A stretch of 64,000 bases of DNA from Globisporangium splendens (lineage: Eukaryota > Oomycota > Peronosporomycetes > Pythiales > Pythiaceae): the NCBI GenBank assembly GCA_006386115.1, contig VFIW01000142.1, forward strand, positions 1 through 64,000, written 5' to 3'. The notes beneath the pieces were generated by a model. That model was not told the DNA's origin, made no database searches, and was given only the letters and a program-made list of their open reading frames with translations. Position numbers and translations under genes: made by a program. Below are positions 10,910-22,467 of the stretch, one piece after another (within the stretch, counting starts at the first letter, position 1; every line of letters begins with the position of its first letter).

Positions 10910-11273
10910 CACTTTTGTTGCGTCCACCTTCGCTTGCCTGCCTGTCCTTTTGCCGTTTCGCGCACCACCACCACTCATGGACACGTTCCTCGCCTCGTCT
11001 CGCGCTATCATCCCGTCGCGTCCACAACCATGCTTGTGTGTGTTGCCTCTAGTCAAGTGCGCAGCTGCCGACGGCCCAGGTTGTCGTCAGCAGCGTCCCA
11101 TCCCGTCCCGTCTCGGATGCAGAGTGGACGCATCGATGCCGCATCCGCGTGCGCGTGTGTGCGTGCGTGCGTGCGGGTCGGTGTCGGTGTCGGTGTCGGA
11201 GACGGCGCCGAGGGAGGTGTGTGCTGGCCTTTTTTTGTCGCGGGTGGCACGGCGCGCAAGGTCCATTGTGGCT

Positions 11274-11345
11274 GCGCCGTTGGTCTAATGGTTAGGATTC
11301 ATCCCTCCCACGGATGAGGTCGGGGTTCGATTCCTCGGCGGCGCA
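11274..11345 (+). tRNA. tRNA-Gly(CCC) copy 12
   Basis: Consensus CCC gene. Confidence 0.95.
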
Positions 11346-11667
11346 CACTTTTTGTGAGGTGTTGTTGCTTTGTGTCTGCTGGTCTCCGCGGTCGACTTGC
11401 GTGGCGTTGGTCGTGTTGTTTGTTGTTTGTTGTTTGTTGTTTGTTGTTTGTTGGTGGTCGTAGGGTTGGCAGCGAGCAGTGGATGGCACGCGCGCACATG
11501 TGTGTGTGCATGCATGCGCACGTGGACAGGTATGTGTGTGTGTGTGTGTATGTGGTTGTGTAGAGCTCATGGGCGGAGGTGTTTGTGTGTTGGTAGTTGT
11601 GTGTTGTGTGTGTGTTTGTTGTGCATGGGAAGGCAAGGGAAGTCAAGGCAAGTCAAGGCAAGGCAGC

Positions 11668-11739
11668 GCGCCGTTGGTCTAATGGTTAGGATTCGTCCCT
11701 TCCAAGGATGAGGTCGGGGTTCAATTCCCCGACGGCGCA
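11668..11739 (+). tRNA. tRNA-Gly(TCC) copy 13
   Basis: Consensus TCC gene; the AAGTC/AAGGC spacer repeat upstream is expanded by one unit. Confidence 0.95.
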
Positions 11740-12103
11740 CACTTTTGTTGCGTCCACCTTCGCTTGCCTGCCTGTCCTTTTGCCGTTTCGCGCACCACCA
11801 CCACTCATGGACACGTTCCTCGCCTCGTCTCGCGCTATCATCCCGTCGCGTCCACAACCATGCTTGTGTGTGTTGCCTCTAGTCAAGTGCGCAGCTGCCG
11901 ACGGCCCAGGTTGTCGTCAGCAGCGTCCCATCCCGTCCCGTCTCGGATGCAGAGTGGACGCATCGATGCCGCATCCGCGTGCGCGTGTGTGCGTGCGTGC
12001 GTGCGGGTCGGTGTCGGTGTCGGTGTCGGAGACGGCGCCGAGGGAGGTGTGTGCTGGCCTTTTTTTGTCGCGGGTGGCACGGCGCGCAAGGTCCATTGTG
12101 GCT

Positions 12104-12175
12104 GCGCCGTTGGTCTAATGGTTAGGATTCATCCCTCCCACGGATGAGGTCGGGGTTCGATTCCTCGGCGGCGCA
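12104..12175 (+). tRNA. tRNA-Gly(CCC) copy 13
   Basis: Consensus CCC gene. Confidence 0.95.
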
Positions 12176-12509
12176 CACTTTTTGTGAGGTGTTGTTGCTT
12201 TGTGTCTGCTGGTCTCCGCGGTCGACTTGCGTGGCGTTGGTCGTGTTGTTTGTTGTTTGTTGTTTGTTGGTGGTCGTAGGGTTGGCAGCGAGCAGTGGAT
12301 GGCACGCGCGCACATGTGTGTGTGCATGCATGCGCACGTGGACAGGTATGTGTGTGTGTGTGTGTGTGTGTATGTGGTTGTGTAGAGCTCATGGGCGGAG
12401 GTGTTTGTGTGTTGGTAGTTGTGTGTTGTGTGTGTGTTTGTTGTGCATGGGAAGGGAAGGGAAGGCAAGGCAAGTCAAGGCAAGTCAAGGCAAGTCAAGG
12501 CAAGGCAGC

Positions 12510-12581
12510 GCGCCGTTGGTCTAATGGTTAGGATTCGTCACTTCCAAGGATGAGGTCGGGGTTCAATTCCCCGACGGCGCA
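12510..12581 (+). tRNA. tRNA-Gly(TCC) copy 14, altered anticodon stem
   Basis: Anticodon TCC is intact, but the anticodon stem 5' strand is CGTCA instead of CGTCC, so the pair closing the loop is lost. The spacer after it (12582-12900) contains many indels. Confidence 0.85.
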
Positions 12582-13001
12582 CACTTTTGTTGCGTCCACC
12601 TTCGCTTGGCCTGCCTCCTTTTTGCCGTTTCGCGCACAACCACCACTCCACGGACAGCTCCTCCACCTCGCTCGCGCTATCATCCCGTCGCGTCCACAAC
12701 CATGTCTTGTGTTGTTGCTCTAGTCAAGTCGCAGCTGCCGACGGCCCAGGTTTTGTCGTCGCCGCGTCCCATCCGTCCCGTTCCGTCTCGGATGCAGAGT
12801 GGACGCCTCGAGCCCCTACGCATCCCCCCCCGCCCGGTTTTGGCGGGGGCGTTGTGTGCGTGGTGCGGGGATCGGTGTCGGTGTCGGGGTCGGTGCGGTG
12901 TCGGGTCGGTGTCGGTGTCGGGGTCGGAGACGGCGCCGAGGGAGGCGTGTGCTGGCCTTTTTTTGTCGCGGGTGGCACGGCGCGCAAGGGCCATTGTGGC
13001 T

Positions 13002-13073
13002 GCGCCGTTGGTCTAATGGTTAGGATTCATCCCTCCCACGGATGAGGTCGGGGTTCGATTCCTCGGCGGCGCA
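13002..13073 (+). tRNA. tRNA-Gly(CCC) copy 14
   Basis: Consensus CCC gene. Confidence 0.95.
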
Positions 13074-13424
13074 CACTTTTTGTGTTGTTGCTTTGTGTCT
13101 GCTGGTCTCCGCGGTCGACTTGCGTGGCGTTGGTCGTGTTGTTTGTTGTTTGTTGTTTGTTGTTTGTTGTTTGTTGTTTGTTGGTGGTCGTAGGGTTGGC
13201 AGCGAGCAGTGGATGGCGCGCGCGCACGTGTGTGTGTGCATGCATGCGCACGTGGACAGGTATGTGTTGGTGTGTGTGTGTGTGTGGTTGTGTAGAGCTC
13301 ATGGGCGGAGGTGTTTGTGTGTTGGTAGTTGTGTGTTGTGTGTGTGTTTGTTGTGCATGGGAAGGCAAGGGAAGGGAAGGGAAGGGAAGTCAAGGCAAGT
13401 CAAGGCAAGTCAAGGCAAGGCAGC

Positions 13425-13496
13425 GCGCCGTTGGTCTAATGGTTAGGATTCGTCCCTTCCAAGGATGAGGTCGGGGTTCAATTCCCCGACGGCGCA
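13425..13496 (+). tRNA. tRNA-Gly(TCC) copy 15
   Basis: Consensus TCC gene; upstream AAGGG/AAGTC repeat is the longest of its kind in the array. Confidence 0.95.
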
Positions 13497-13890
13497 CACT
13501 TTTGTTGCGTCCACCTTCGCTTGCCTGCCTGTCCTTTTGCCGTTTCGCGCACCACCACCACTCACGGACACGCTCCTCACCTCGTCTCGCGCTATCATCC
13601 CGTCGCGTCCACAACCATGCTTGTGTGTGTTGCCTCTAGTCAAGTGCGCAGCTGCCGACGGCCCAGGTTGTCGTCAGCAGCGTCCCATCCCGTCCCGTCT
13701 CGGATGCAGAGTGGACGCATCGATGCCGCATCCGCGTGCGCGTGTGTGCGTGCGTGCGTGCGGGTCGGTGTCGGTGTCGGTGTCGGTGTCGGGGTCGGTG
13801 TCGGTGTCGGTGTCGGAGACGGCGCCGAGGGAGGTGTGTGCTGGCCTTTTTTTGTCGCGGGTGGCACGGCGCGCAAGGTCCATTGTGGCT

Positions 13891-13962
13891 GCGCCGTTGG
13901 TCTAATGGTTAGGATTCATCCCTCCCACGGATGAGGTCGGGGTTCGATTCCTCGGCGGCGCA
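13891..13962 (+). tRNA. tRNA-Gly(CCC) copy 15
   Basis: Consensus CCC gene; the GGTGTC tract upstream is expanded. Confidence 0.95.
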
Positions 13963-14283
13963 CACTTTTTGTAAGGTGTTGTTGCTTTGTGTCTGCTGGT
14001 CTCCGCGGTCGACTTGCGTGGCGTTGGTCGTGTTGTTTGTTGTTTGTTGTTTGTTGTTTGTTGTTTGTTGGTGGTCGTAGGGTTGGCAGCGAGCAGTGGA
14101 TGGCACGCGCGCACATGTGTGTGTGCATGCATGCGCACGTGGACAGGTATGTGTTGGTGTGTGTGTGTGTGTGTGGTTGTGTAGAGCTCATGGGCGGAGG
14201 TGTTTGTGTGTTGGTAGTTGTGTGTTGTGTGTGTGTTTGTTGTGCATGGGAAGGGAAGGCAAGGCAAGTCAAGGCAAGGCAGC

Positions 14284-14355
14284 GCGCCGTTGGTCTAATG
14301 GTTAGGATTCGTCCCTTCCAAGGATGAGGTCGGGGTTCAATTCCCCGACGGCGCA
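14284..14355 (+). tRNA. tRNA-Gly(TCC) copy 16
   Basis: Consensus TCC gene; last TCC gene of the array. Confidence 0.95.
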
Positions 14356-14790
14356 CACTTTTGTTGCGTCCACCTTCGCTTGCCTGCCTGTCCTTTTGTC
14401 GTTTCACGCGCCACCACCGCTCACGGACACGCTCCTCGCCTCGCCGCGCCTCGTCTCGCCTCTCCTCGTCTCACGCCACCATCTCGTCGCGTCCACAGAC
14501 GTGCTTGTGTGTGTTGTCTCCAGTCAAGTGCACAGCTGCCGACGGCTCAGGTTGTCGTCAGCAGCGTCCCATCCCATCCCGTCCCGCCTCATCTCGTCTC
14601 GTCCCGGATGCGGAGTGGACGCATCGAGGCCGCATCCGCGTGCGCGTGTGTGTGTATGTGTGTGTGTGTGTATGTGTGTGTGTATGTGTGTGTGTGTGTA
14701 TGTGTATCGGGGTCGGAGACGGCGCCGAGGGAGGCGTGTGCTGGCCTTTTTTTGTCGCGGGTGGCACGGCGCGCAAGGGCCATTGTGGCT

Positions 14791-14862
14791 GCGCCGTTGG
14801 TCTAATGGTTAGGATTCATCCCTCCCACGGATGAGGTCGGGGTTCGATTCCTCGGCGGCGCA
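14791..14862 (+). tRNA. tRNA-Gly(CCC) copy 16
   Basis: Consensus CCC gene; last gene of the array. The spacer after it loses register with the consensus from about 14990 and ends near 15173. Confidence 0.95.
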
Positions 14863-15173
14863 CACTTTTTGTGAAGTGTTGTTGCTTTGTGTCTGCTGGT
14901 CTCCGCGGTCGACTTGCGTGGCGTTGGTCGTGTTGTTTGTTGTTTGTTGTTTGTTGTTTGTTGTTTGTTGTTTGTTGTTTGTTGTTTGTTGTTGGTGGGT
15001 CGTTGGGTGGCAGCGATCGGTGGATGCACGCGCCACAGATGCATGTGTTGGGATGCATGTGCGCGCCTGTGGACAGGTGGTTGGGCTGTGTTGGTTGTGT
15101 GTGTGGGTGTGTGTGGTTGTGGGTTAGGGTGATGTGTGGAGGGGTTTGTGTGTTGTGTTGTGTGTGTTGGTGT

Positions 15174-15802
15174 AAGAGGGCGCTGTTCCAAACAGTCCCC
15201 AAAACACGGCACACACGCTTGTGCCAGAGGAAGCAATCCCGACTTGGAGGGAGAGAAGAACGACTTGAGTACTTGAAGGAAAATTTGCAACTGAATTAAA
15301 AATGCTTATGGTTCCTGTCGCTACATGTAAATGAACCCCAAGGGATCCTACAGGTTTTATAACTAAAACCTAAACATACACAATAAAACCTATGAATCTG
15401 ATATATAAAACCTTGGGTACACTGAGGTTGAACCTACGAGATCTTCGAGAAGCTTGAACTTGAAGTCCCGTGGAAAATTCCCTGCAAAGTGATTGGCTAC
15501 AGCCACTCACTTCAGGTGGCAGAGACACGTCGGTCTCATCACCAGTGCAGTTTCCCAAGTAGGAACCATCACTCAGTACTTGATTAGTACATGGATGTCA
15601 TCACTCTGTACTGATTAGTACATGTGAACAATATTTTGCACTGATTAGTAAAGAGAACGCTCGTGACGCCATGGGATGACGTCACATGTGCATGTGGGGA
15701 CTGTCGTACCGTAATCCCTTTGTTATTTGTCTCTCCACAATGCACACTGAAGGTGGTGTGTGGCACACTAGATCTGGGAACAGATCCACCTTCATGTAAT
15801 GG
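15174..15802. other. Unique AT-richer boundary DNA beside the array
   Basis: No gene is visible. Three imperfect copies of a TGATTAGTA motif, two of them within GTACTGATTAGTACAT-like palindromes, lie at about 15576-15655. Repeated AAAACCTA-type words occur at 15360-15415. Neither has an obvious function. Confidence 0.5.
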
Positions 15803-16327
15803 CTAGGTATAGCCCATTACATGGTTTGGCTGTGCCGTACAGTTCGTGTGACGCAAGTTGAGCGATGATGTGAGCCAGGGGAAGTGATCATTAGTGTCGG
15901 CACACTTGTCCTTGCGCTTGCCCGGCTGGACGGAAAACTGACAAGTTTGAGATGCGCAGCAAACACACCGATGACTGCCTCCACAACTCTTCACGCGTAC
16001 GCTCTTAAACTTGATCAAGGCGTGATCTTGAATCACACGAAGCGCTTCTGTGGCGGACGAGTATTCAATTCCGATCGCGAGCATGTTGACTGAGGCTGGA
16101 CTCTTTTTTGGTGCTGGCTTGTTGCGATGACTGGCAAACTCTGACTGGCTCTCGGTCGCTTGTGCTCTGTGGTTTGGTCTCATGTACAGGGTGGCTGCCG
16201 TCTGGGTTGCCTCGACGACTTCAGGTGACAAAATCTGCCTGCCCCTCTTTTGTGTGACACAAACTGCCCAAGTATGCAAATGCAGCCCAGTTAAGGTTGA
16301 GTGTGCGGTTATTGACATAAACCACAT
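15803..16327 (-). pseudogene. Relic of a MULE-type transposase N-terminal zinc-binding domain
   Basis: A 174-codon open frame. Its residues 90-165 show a basic stretch, a Cys pair (CVCC), a further Cys before QFSV, and a terminal HTNC. This spacing resembles the C2HC DNA-binding module at the N terminus of MuDR/MULE transposases and their domesticated relatives, which are common in oomycete genomes. The DDE catalytic core and SWIM finger are absent, and no terminal inverted repeats were found. It could be a solo domain or a decayed element. Family assignment is inferred from the Cys/His pattern only. Confidence 0.35.
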
Positions 16328-16589
16328 ACTGACTCGCAGGATTTGTCTTTTTTCCCGGTCGAGTTATGATCAAAAGAAGGACGTATGCGCACCAGCACTT
16401 TGCCGCCGTTTTGAGATAAGCCAGTTAACCAGCTGGCAGTCCTGCCAACCAGCGATGCGTTTGTCATGTTTTGGCATCCAATTAACCGGTTAAAGCAAAC
16501 TGGTCACTTCTCGTGGTGGTAATGTGTCGAAAGTGTCGAAAACACTCGCTCCTCTCCGTCACGAATGATGTGTGTCATTCGAGAGCTGA

Positions 16590-16613
16590 GACACACACAC
16601 ACACACACACACA
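16590..16613. repeat. AC dinucleotide microsatellite
   Basis: About 12 AC units, 65 bp upstream of the start of the alpha/beta-hydrolase-like gene, probably in its 5' UTR or promoter. Confidence 0.9.
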
Positions 16614-16678
16614 TGCAGGTGCCGTGCCACCCAAGGAGGTGAGGCTCACATTTCGAACAACGACGGACACTGCAGACG

Positions 16679-18313
16679 ATGAACGCACTGGTACGCGCAG
16701 CGAGACTCGGCGGCCGCCATGCGGCGGTGCTTCCACGCAGCAGCACTGCGGCGCCGCGCTCACGCGGATCGAATGCGCTGCTTTCGCGCCGCTTGGCATC
16801 GTCCAAGACCACGCCCGAGCCTTCGTCCGAAGGTGTGCACGTCCCGCGCGAAAAAGTGACCAAGGAGATGCTCATCAGCGAGTTCAAGGAGATCCTCAAG
16901 CTCGTCGTCGGGGTATGCTACCGGAAATGACAGACGCGTCACTCAATAGGGGGATAGATGACAAAGGTGTTTGCATGTGCTGGTTTGACTTGCTTGTGCA
17001 GGGGACCGTCGCGATCGTCGGGTTGGTGACCACGAGTGGGTACGTCATTGAGAAGACGAAGCAGTGGAACCCGATGCCCGCGTCCGGGATGCTCCTCGAG
17101 ATCCCTGGTGACGACGGCAACACCGTGACGGTCCACGTGCAGAAGAAAGGCACCGGTCCGCTCACGGTGGTCCTCGACGGCGGCGTCGGCGAGACCTCGT
17201 TCGACTGGGAAAAAGTCATGGAGCAGGTACGAAGAACGCAACACGCTGAGGTGTTTTCTAAGTGTCGGAGCTCTTTGACACTGGTGTACTCGGAGGCGGT
17301 CTCTGTAGGTGTCTCAATTTGCTACGGTGGTGAGCATTGATCGCCCTGGGTTGGGCTTCTCAACTCCCGGCGCGCTTCCACGCACTTCCACGCAGGTATG
17401 CAACTCCAGAGCTCTCTCAGCTTCCCATTACGTCGATGTAGGCATAACCTGCTAACGACTGCTCCTCTATTCTCTCTGTTTCGTTGCTGTAGATCGCGAA
17501 TGAGTATGCGCAGGTGCTTCAGAAGCTCAATGTGCTGGACCAGGTCATCCTTGTGGGCCACGGCGCCGGTGGCTACAACATGAGGTATGGCGCCTTCATG
17601 TACGCATGTGAAGATATTCAACACTTATATTTGTGTCTTGGTTCTGTGGATGAAGACAATTTGCGGAAGACATTGAGAACCCGAACCTACCGGTGAACTA
17701 CACCGTTGAGGGGCTAGTGTTGGTCGATGCGCTCCAGGAAAACCTCCGCGAGGAGCTGGAACGCGTCTCGCCGACCGTGAAAAGCGCGCTCAAGACGATG
17801 GACGACAATGGCGAGACCGTGCTTGCGCTGTCGCGCTTCGGCATCATCCGCATGATCAACAGCATCCAGCGCGACAAGTTTGTCAAGCGCTACTCTCCCA
17901 TCGCGTTGCCGTTCGTCGAGCACTTCTTGCCGTCGCCAGCGCACCGCCAAGGTGCGCTCTGGGAAAACCAAGGCATCCCATTGACCGAGGAGCGGTTGCG
18001 CAATGAGCCACGCGCGAGTGGTTTTGAGTTCCCGTGCGTCGTGCTGTCACACGGCAAGCCCGACATGTTCGACGGCATGAAAGCAGATGCGAACATCGAC
18101 TTGGACACGATCGTCGCGCTCGAGCGCAAGTGGCAGGCGGCGCAACAGCGCCTCGTCGACGAAGTGAGCGCGCTCCCTAGCGTGCACATTGTCGTCCCGG
18201 ACGTTGGCCACAACATCCAGCACGAGGAACCCGACGAGATCACGCGAGTGGTGCGCGCACTCGTGAACGAGGCGCAGGACAAGGGCTCTGGCGAGGGACT
18301 CAAATCGTTGTAG
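16679..18313 (+). CDS. Mitochondrial alpha/beta-hydrolase-fold protein, nucleophile Ser replaced by Gly
   Basis: Five exons: 16679-16912, 17002-17226, 17309-17395, 17493-17584, 17656-18313. All junctions are GT..AG and in phase, giving 431 residues. Residues 1-45 are Arg/Ala/Ser-rich and lack acids, like a mitochondrial presequence. A hydrophobic segment follows at about 74-97 and could anchor it in a membrane. The hydrolase domain has VVSIDRPGLGFS (oxyanion-side loop), a nucleophile elbow reading GHGAGG at 204-209, and DVGHNIQHEEP near the end with the expected catalytic His. The family motif is GHSxGG; here the Ser position is codon GGC, one base from AGC. The fold is therefore clear, but the usual Ser chemistry should be lost. 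Its partner or substrate cannot be told. Confidence 0.85.
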
Positions 18314-18524
18314 AAAACCTTAGCAGCACCAAGACAACAATAACAGGCGTGTGTGTGAAGCAAACAAGAAAATAAAGAACTGACCTGGCTTTTAAAAGTG
18401 CATTTTGATGAGGCAGAGGCACTCTGTAGTCTTGTTCCTGTCCTCTTCTCTATTCTCTTGGCTGCTAACGCGAAGTCTACAGCCATTCGCACGGTCCTTT
18501 CATGCTGTGACGCATTTTCTACAC

Positions 18525-21500
18525 TTAGTTTGACGCGATTTGCTGGACCACGTACTCAAAGAGAAACGTCACCCCAGTGTCTGCTGCCATGAGCCCGAGC
18601 AGCGCCGATTGCAACTACAGACAAGCAAAGAGTGTCAGCATTAGTGAGACACCAACCACTAGCAACCACATTTTTCAACTCCTGGTCTTGCATACCTCAG
18701 CGTTGGGCATTGGAACCAACTCCAGCATCGCATTGAGCGGCATGAACACCTCGGTGACGGCCACACCGAGGACCACGTACGCGAGCAGCGCGCTTCGCGA
18801 CAGCAGCTTGTTGTCCCAGAAGCTCTCCATGAATGGCTTCCCCTTGTAGTTGGCGACAAACGTGTTCACCTGCATGACGGCCGAGAGCAGAAACATGACG
18901 CTGTTGACGACATTCGGTGTGAACTTCCCGTCCGGATGCATCGATGGATCTGCGCGGTTGATGAACGGCTGTGCGGTTCGCAATGCGCCTGCGAGGACCG
19001 CCAAGTGGATCGCAAACTGCCCGAGAATCGACACCAGCACCGAGCGGCAAAACACGCCCGAGGGCGGTCGCTCATGGGACAATTTCTTCGCTGGCTTGGC
19101 GTGCGAGAGAAACAGGAAAAACATGGCGATTCCGAGCTACAGGTGCATAAACACAGAGACAAAAGCAAATGAGCGTGACAGCAGCGCATAATGAGCACAC
19201 ACACTTAAAGGAGACGCACCCCAAGAACTGTGAGCTGCTGATCACCGTTCTTGACACCGTGAAGGTAGAGCGAGCTCAAGTAGTACGCGGTGATCAAGCA
19301 ATTGACACCGAGGATCTTGTACATCTGGATCGTGGTCACCAGCGTGCATCGTCCTTGTCGAATGAGCTGCTTCGTGACGCGAACGCTCGAGCTTCGCGAG
19401 GTAAACGGCGACGCGATCGAGGCATCTCCCAGATGAACAACATGCGCAACGTCGTCATCGTGCAGCGCTTGCAGTTTTTCATGGAGTGCGGCATTTTGGT
19501 CTCGGCCACCAACCGTTTTAGTAAATGATGACGACTCACGGCGAGAGTTCTCATCCGATGGCGAATTCACGATCGAAATGCCAATGTGTGCCTGCTTCAG
19601 CGCGCCGACATCGTTCGTGCCATCCCCACACATCGCTGTCGTTTTGCCGCACCGGTTCATCGCCATGATGATGTGCTCCTTCTGCTGCGGCGACGTGCGA
19701 GCAAACACATTGATGTGGAGGCAGATCTTGACCAGAACCTGCAAAAACGCCTCCAGCACCGCGTTTTCTTCGCTACTACGGCTGCTGTTGTTGTTGTTGC
19801 TGCTGCTCGTTCTGCCACGCTCCTGTTGCTTGTATAGCGCAGTGAGAGCATCCCCTGTCACGCACAGATCGTACTGAACCTGCAGCTTTCCCACCGTCGC
19901 GGCATCGAATGGAATCGTCTCAATCTCCATGTCTGGTGTGCCGTCGTCAATGCCAATCCACTCCACAACGTTCTCCTTCCCCGTCGCACTCAGGATCAGC
20001 GGCACCTTGGAATACCCGGCGTTGATGCCGACTTGCCGCGCCACGTCGCACGCCGTCAGTGCGTTGTCACCGGTCACCATCACCACTTTGTGCTTCGCGA
20101 TCATCAAATCGCGAATCGTTCGCTTTGTGTCGTCCTTCAGTGGCGACTCGAGGACAAGAAAGCCCGCAAAGGTCAGCCCCGTTTCCACATCATGTCTGGA
20201 TTTCTGGCGAAGACTCGTCAAAGTCCAATCTGCTGGAACGGTGCGGTAGCCCAGAGCAAGCACGCGGGAGCCTCGCGACGCGAAATGGCGATATACCGAT
20301 CGGTAATACGCCGGCTTTTCCGCAAACAATGACTCCAGAACTTCTGGTGCACCCTTTGTCAAGATGCGGCGATCCTCAGGCTCGTCATTATCACCCTTCA
20401 CAATGGACACAATCGTACTCATGCGCTTGTGTTCGGACGAGAACGAAAAGCGGTGCAGAATGTCGATCGACTGGATCTCGCCGCGACGGTCCGACAGGAA
20501 CGACGGCTGCACGCTTGAGCCACCCTGTGCGTAGGACGCACCGTAGACGAGGTTCCACTTGATGGCTTGGATCGCTGTCAGCTCGAGGGGATCACCGACA
20601 ACATGACCATTCAGGAGCACGAGCGACTGACAACCAGCAAGGACGAGCTCCGTGTCCAGAGGTAGCTGCTCGGGTGCAATGACGTCGAGCTCCCCTTGGT
20701 GCTTAGCGTTCTTCTCCAAGTGTTGGGTCTTCAACCCGACGACGCCGAGCATTTTCAGTTCGTCGCTTGTCAGCGTGCCGGTCTTGTCAAAGCAGCAGAT
20801 ATCGATGCGACCAGCAAATGGGATTCGGAACGGCTCAGTGCAGAAAATGTTGAATTTGGTCAGCGCGATGAGCGAGTTAGTGACCGCAAGCGAGAGCTCC
20901 ATGGGCAATTCTGGCGGCACCACAGACGTGACGATCATAATACAGTGGAGCAAGAGCTTGAAGCGATCTCTGGACGCGTCTTGAAGACCCTGCTGCAGTA
21001 CAAACGACGACGCGCAGATCGCAAACCCGAGAAGAAACAAAATGAACCACATCGCCTCAGAGTTGTTTGCTGTCACGCGCTGGGACGAGTAAATGATGGT
21101 GCGCACGAGGCTTCCTTGCGTCGTGCCGAAGCCCGTGCGGAGCACAAACGCAACGCAGCCCTGGTCGGGGGGATTTGGGATCTTGCACTTGGACGAGGAC
21201 CCTTTCTCCAGCGAATGCTGCAGGAGCTTCGTTCCGCCAAAGAGTACGTGCTTCTTGTGCTGCATGTTGCTGCCTTCATCGACGTGGAGTGTCTCGAGCA
21301 GCTCATTCTCGTCCAGACCAGAGCCAATGGCTTCTTTGCGCAGTGGAATCGATTCACCCGAGAGCATCGACTCGTTCACGATGCAGTTGCCGCGAAGCAG
21401 GAGAACGTCACACGGGATGCCCACGTCGTCACTGGCACCAGGCGTGGTGTGCATGCTGTGCCCGCCAATGGAGCAAATGTCGCCGGGCACCAGCTCATCA

Positions 21501-22467
21501 CTCCACACGAGCGTCCACGACTTTGAGCGGTACACGAGGCATCGTTGCGGCGCGCGCCGCATCTGATTCAGCGTCTCCATGTTGCGCTGCCGCTGCTTGA
21601 CCACCGTGCACTCGAACACGACGAGCATGAGCAGCGTGAGCATGGAGTAGTACACGTACTCGTCGAGACACCAGAGCAGCATGCAGAAGAACTGGAACAC
21701 GAAGAATGGCGCGACCAGTTGCTCCTTGAGCAGCTCCGCGAACAGCGGGATCGGGATGTCGAAGTCGTTTTTACCCCACTTGATGCCCGCGAGCGCCAGG
21801 TCCGTGGACGACGCGTACCCAGTGCTCATCAAGTACCGACGCAGCGTGTGATGCGTGGGGAAATCCAAGCGGCGGAAGCACGGCGCGTCTTTCGAGGACT
21901 CTTTACTGCGACCATTAATGGCGTCCAGGCCGTCGTTAATGCAGAAACTGAGGTTCTGGTACGAGAACCACAGCACAGGAATGCGTTCGCCACTTACGAG
22001 CGTCTCGTCCTACAACCATACAAGACAAAAGCACGCCGCCATCCATTAGAATTGCGAGTAGGTGACACAGCCAGCATATGCATGAGCACACTTACGCCGG
22101 CTTGGAGCGGCTTCTCGGCGACGTGGCATCGACAGAGCTGCTTGGGCAGCGTCGCGCGCGATGGCAGCACCTTCACGAGCATGCGCGTCGTCACGTCGTC
22201 GCCATTGATCTCGCGCGCGTGCGTGCACGTCATCCACGCGCGCACGTCGACGCTCCACTCGCCGCTGAGGAACGCGAGCGCGTGCACAGACACGATGAGC
22301 GCGGCGAAGAGCGTCGCGACCAAATCGTCGCGCACGCAGTAAAGATATGCCGCCGTGGAGTAGAGGAACACGAACGGCAGCACGTCCAGGCGCAGCAGCG
22401 GCGGCAGCGGCTCGTAGAGCGCGACGGCGCCGATCTCGTGGTCGTCGATGCGCACGGCCACCGTCAT
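18525..22467 (-). CDS. P5A-type ATPase, ER transmembrane-helix dislocase (Spf1/ATP13A1 family)
   Basis: Four exons on the minus strand: 22467-22096, 22009-19220, 19136-18696, 18614-18525. They join in phase to 1230 residues, the usual length of the family. Seen are the P5A signature PPELPMELS in the M4 helix, the phosphorylation site DKTGTLT (Asp near 531), KGAPEVL in the nucleotide domain, TGDNALTACDVA, and MCGDGTNDVGALKQA in the P domain. The C-terminal exons supply the last membrane helices. P5A ATPases sit in the ER membrane and extract mis-inserted or mitochondrial tail-anchored helices. A Ser/Asn-rich insertion near the QQERGRTSSSNNNN stretch and a spacer before SSSFTKTVGG are typical variable loops. 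Alternative P5B (ATP13A2) identity is excluded by the PPELP motif. Confidence 0.95.

Larger units (their letters stand above)
1..15173. repeat. Tandem tRNA-Gly array with alternating CCC and TCC genes
   Basis: The block is built from two alternating modules: tRNA-Gly(CCC) plus a spacer of about 320 bp, and tRNA-Gly(TCC) plus a spacer of about 370-450 bp. The CCC-to-TCC spacer carries a TTTGTTG satellite of variable copy number, then GT-rich sequence, and ends either in a GGAATGTAATTGGAGGCA type or in an AAGGCAAGTCAAGGCA type. The TCC-to-CCC spacer begins with TTGCGTCCACCTTCGC, passes through a CT-rich part, then ends in either a (GT)n/GTATGT tract or a GTGCGTGCG plus GGTGTC tract. I count 34 tRNA loci in 15.2 kb. 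The array runs off the left window edge and decays at about 14990-15173 into unique DNA. Short T-runs follow each gene and would serve as Pol III terminators. Confidence 0.95.

Noticed and set aside
1..15173. CRISPR-like array of direct repeats
   Set aside because: The conserved 72-nt repeats fold as tRNA-Gly, spacers are repeats themselves, and the genome is eukaryotic.
140..15299. Dozens of open frames of 60-285 codons on both strands of the tRNA array
   Set aside because: They are translations of TTTGTTG, GT, CT and tRNA sequence, recur with each unit and include the tRNA genes themselves; composition is extreme (Cys/Val or Thr/His runs).
20696..22342. Plus-strand frames of 157-276 codons within the P5A ATPase
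   Set aside because: They overlap conserved ATPase motifs on the minus strand and show no domain.
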